Part shown: in pieces, positions 5,590 through 7,639 of the stretch | How the letters are laid out: every line of letters begins with the position of its first letter | How positions within the stretch are numbered: position 1 is the first letter of the stretch | NCBI GenBank assembly: GCA_002500485.1 | Contig: DLRJ01000034.1 | Span: forward strand, 1 to 7,639 | From: Dehalococcoidia bacterium UBA7891 | GTDB lineage: Bacteria > Chloroflexota > Dehalococcoidia > Lucifugimonadales > UBA826 | Direction of reading: 5' to 3' | Length of the DNA: 7,639 nt | Position numbers and translations under genes: made by a program | Notes under the pieces: model-generated | What the model was told of the DNA's origin: nothing | The model's input: only the letters and a program-made list of their open reading frames with translations | The model's database searches: none

Positions 5590-6801
5590 ATGCCGAAACT
5601 GGAAACACTTGCTGAACCCGTAAGACAGATGATGTTGTCATGGCCTTGTATTGATAATGACGAGGCTCCGTGGACTCCAATGGCGAAACCACTATCAGGA
5701 GCTAGACTCGCTCTAGTGACAACGGCGGGGCTTCATGTCAGAGGTGATAAACCCTTTATACAGGATAAGGCTATGCCACTGGATGGGGGAGACACTTCCT
5801 ACAGAATTATACCAAGCTCAACAGAACCTAAAGATATTGTCCAGAGCCATACGAGTATAGCCTTTGATCATACAGGGATTTATCGTGACATAAACGTTAC
5901 TTTTCCCATCAACAGATTACAGGAAATGCATCGGAGAGGAGAAATTGGTTCCCTAGCAGATAACTATTACTCGTTTATGGGGGCTGTAAGAGACGTAACC
6001 GGATTTATAGCCAAGTATGGGCCAGATGTCGCGGCGAAATTGAAACAAGACGAAGTTGATGTGGTGCTGCTGACCCCCACTTGACCGGCTTGTTCAAACG
6101 CTGTAAGCGTTATAGCTAGGGTTTTGGAAGAGGCTGGATTGACTACCACTGGCATAGTGCTAATAGAAGAGCATGCCCAGAGAGTAAAACCACCTCGCAT
6201 GCTAGCAGTACCTTTTAATTTTGGAAAAGCTCTAGGGAAACCAGGTGACCCGGAATTTCAACAAACAGTTTTGAACGCCACTTTTGATTTGTTGAATCGC
6301 GATTCTAGTCCAGTGTTAGAACAGTTTGAATCGGAGACTAACCCTGACCAGGCCATAGTACAGGGAACCCAAGTGACTAACTCCATCAAATTGTCAAAAA
6401 GACTTGTTCTGGAAGAGGCTGATTCTTTAAAGCCTTATTACACGCAATGGCTAGAAGGGAATGCCGGCCGGACAGCCTTTGGGTTGAGTGGGCTGGAAGC
6501 AGTACGATTTAATGAATTAATAGGATTCTTGGAAGGATATACAGGTGGTAATGCCGTTGATACAACCCTGAAACCTCCAGAAACTTCACTAGCAAACTTT
6601 ATTCGTTATTGTGTGGATGACATAAAAGCCTACTACTACGAATCTATGATGGCGCGTAGTAAGGATGACAATGATCACAAGATACATGAATGGTTCTGGT
6701 CGGAGACTGCTGCAGGGGCTTTAGTAATGCGGCTTGCAGAAAAGATGAAAGAGGATGAGGACGATGAAATAAAGGGCATGTCCTTTGGGATCGCTAGGTA
6801 A
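5590..6801 (+). CDS. Glycine/sarcosine/betaine/D-proline reductase selenoprotein B-family protein, with in-frame UGA read as selenocysteine
   Basis: One frame runs from ATG 5590 to TAA 6801, interrupted only by TGA at codon 165 (6082-6084). Read through as selenocysteine it gives 403 residues. The core (about 25-236) matches the family related to GrdB and PrdB: WTPMAKPLSGARLALVTTAG (28-47), H49, the RIIP stretch (72-75), SHT (86-88), VTFPINRL (103-110), GEIGSLADNYYSFMG (117-131), then VDVVLLTPT-U165-P-A-C168, SNAVSVIARVLEEAGLTT, and PPRMLAVPFNFGKALGKPGD. U165/C168 form a U-x-x-C redox pair; homologues have Cys or Sec there. GAGAGGGG 6 nt upstream supports the start. Characterised relatives reduce glycine, betaine or proline in anaerobic fermentation, but partner subunits are absent here, so the substrate is unknown and a thiol-redox role is only inference. 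Residues 237-403 are an unrecognised, probably helical extension with an acidic stretch (KEDEDDE). A sequencing error changing a Cys codon to TGA is the alternative; the hairpin after the TGA argues against it. Confidence 0.85.
6082..6120 (+). promoter_or_regulatory. Selenocysteine UGA codon with candidate bacterial SECIS hairpin
   Basis: TGA is at 6082-6084. A lower stem can form directly after it: 6085-6086 with 6119-6120, then 6087-6090 with 6114-6117 (one G-U pair, A6118 bulged). An internal loop rich in U on the 5' side (6091-6096 against 6112-6113) follows, then a perfect 6-bp upper stem, aacgct (6097-6102) with agcgtt (6106-6111), capped by the loop GUA. The apical G6103 lies 19 nt after the UGA, in the range known for bacterial SECIS elements, where a G at the start of a small apical loop is recognised by SelB. 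The pairing was found by eye, not by folding software. Confidence 0.7.
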
Positions 6802-6830
6802 ATAGAGAAAGGTTGACATAGGAGATAGAC

Positions 6831-7639
6831 ATGACTGTAACAGCCGAGTTTCCATTGATAACCCATCTCTTGAGGCGAGCGGGATTAGGTTTGAGTCACG
6901 ATGAGCTTCAGGAATATGCTGAGCTTGGGTATGAAGCCGCGGTTGAAAAACTACTGAATCCTAAGTCTTATCCAAACTTTGATTATTACGACTTTATACG
7001 CCGACATCCACAGGGCGATGGCCAGGTAGGGGCCTTACCTGGTCAGATGAAATATTTTTACTATCTTCTCAACAGCAAACGCCCATTGGAAGAAAAAATG
7101 GCACTATTCTGGCACCAGGTTTTTGCAACTGGGATATCCAAAGGTATGGACCCTCACTCTATGCTTTCCCAAATGGATATGTTCAGGGAAGAAGGCATGG
7201 GAAATTACCGCTCCCTATTGATCAAGGTCGCCCAGGACCCGGCAATGATTTTCTGGCTTGATAACAATGAAAATCATAAAAATGCCCCAAATGAGAACTG
7301 GGGACGTGAATTACTCGAACTTTTTTCACTGGGCGTGGGACACTATACCGAAGAGGATGTTTACGAGTGTTCGAGGGCATTCACTGGATGGACCGCAGAG
7401 GCAAGGATTCCTGCCTTCCCATATGGAAGACACCCCTGGAAGTTCGAATTCCGATCTGAGGATCACGACTATTCTGAAAAAACTTTCCTCGGCCATACCG
7501 GAAATTTCGACGGTGAGGACATAATAGATATAATCCTTGAGCAGGAGGCCTGCCCGCGGTTTATAGCGAGGCATCTGTACAACTTTTTTGTTGAAGATGA
7601 ACCTCAAGTTCCTGCCTGGAATATAGAACCTCCTAATAA
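6831..7639 (+). CDS. DUF1800 domain-containing protein, 3' end beyond the window
   Basis: The frame is open from ATG 6831 to the window end, giving 269 residues plus two bases and no stop; family members are usually about 450-550 residues, so roughly half is present. AGGAGA 5 nt upstream supports the start, 29 bp after the selenoprotein gene, consistent with translation from the same message. Family landmarks: THLLRRAGLGLSHDEL (11-26), the opening helix; MALFWHQVFATG (90-101); NYRSLLIKVAQDPAM (125-139) and LDNNENHK; the strongest motif NENWGRELLELFSLGVGHYT (154-173) followed by EEDVYECSRAFTGW; DHDYSEKTFLG (211-221); and RFIARHLYNFFV (243-254). DUF1800 has no assigned biochemical activity; genes are typically next to DUF1501 genes and the pair is often exported. 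This protein has no signal peptide. A DUF1501 gene may follow just outside the window; the one inside the window is divergent and 5.5 kb away. Confidence 0.92.
   Translation, partial: MTVTAEFPLITHLLRRAGLGLSHDELQEYAELGYEAAVEKLLNPKSYPNFDYYDFIRRHPQGDGQVGALPGQMKYFYYLLNSKRPLEEKMALFWHQVFATGISKGMDPHSMLSQMDMFREEGMGNYRSLLIKVAQDPAMIFWLDNNENHKNAPNENWGRELLELFSLGVGHYTEEDVYECSRAFTGWTAEARIPAFPYGRHPWKFEFRSEDHDYSEKTFLGHTGNFDGEDIIDIILEQEACPRFIARHLYNFFVEDEPQVPAWNIEPPN

Noticed and set aside
5590..6084. Pseudogene by nonsense mutation
   Set aside because: The reading frame is intact on both sides, the TGA falls on the one column where the family uses Cys or Sec, and a SECIS-like hairpin follows it.
6082..6084. 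TGA reassigned to Trp or Gly as in alternative genetic codes
   Set aside because: No other in-frame TGA occurs in any gene of the window, and Trp and Gly positions use TGG and GGN.
6124..6801. A separate 225-residue gene starting at TTG 6124
   Set aside because: No ribosome binding site precedes it, it starts in the middle of a conserved helix of the selenoprotein family, and it is in frame with the upstream part across a single TGA.

Overview
This window looks like a bacterial chromosome fragment. It carries one oligopeptide-type ABC transporter, a gene read through an in-frame UGA (a probable selenoprotein), and two proteins of the DUF1501/DUF1800 type. The best guess for the organism is a Chloroflexota bacterium, possibly a marine SAR202-like or other Dehalococcoidia-related lineage. 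The main clue is the substrate-binding lipoprotein, whose cleaved cysteine is followed by a long Val-Glu-Lys repeat linker of the (V/E)-V-K-E-V type, which is common in Chloroflexota extracytoplasmic lipoproteins. Base composition looks moderate and slightly AT-rich. The assignment is inference; there is no rRNA or marker gene here.

Layout. Positions 1-138 are non-coding and hold a C10 tract and a perfect 11-bp inverted repeat. A DUF1501 gene occupies 139-1278 on the minus strand. A 432-bp divergent intergenic region (1279-1710) follows, with a plausible promoter in each direction. From 1711 everything is on the plus strand with short gaps (97, 67, 52 and 29 bp), so it is probably one operon: family 5 substrate-binding lipoprotein (1711-3546), a long hairpin (3576-3620), DppB/OppB-type permease (TTG start, 3644-4606), DppC/OppC-type permease (4674-5537), glycine/sarcosine/betaine/proline reductase selenoprotein-B-like protein (5590-6801, with UGA at 6082-6084), and a DUF1800 protein (6831 to the window end, incomplete).

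The main finding is the 5590-6801 gene. Plain translation splits it into 164 and 225 codon pieces, but both lie in the same frame and join into one 403-residue protein whose missing residue sits in a U-P-A-C motif, exactly where this family carries Cys or selenocysteine. A hairpin with a G at the start of its apical loop begins right after the UGA, as expected of a bacterial SECIS element. The protein also has a C-terminal extension of about 165 residues beyond the recognisable family core.

How the genes may work together: the lipoprotein and two permeases would import a peptide or similar solute, but no ATPase gene is present in the window. The selenoprotein and DUF1800 genes follow where ATPase genes often sit. 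DUF1501 and DUF1800 genes usually sit side by side; here the only DUF1501 gene is at the far end, divergent from the operon. Both lack an N-terminal export signal. A functional link between transporter, selenoprotein and the DUF1501/DUF1800 proteins is suggested only by position.
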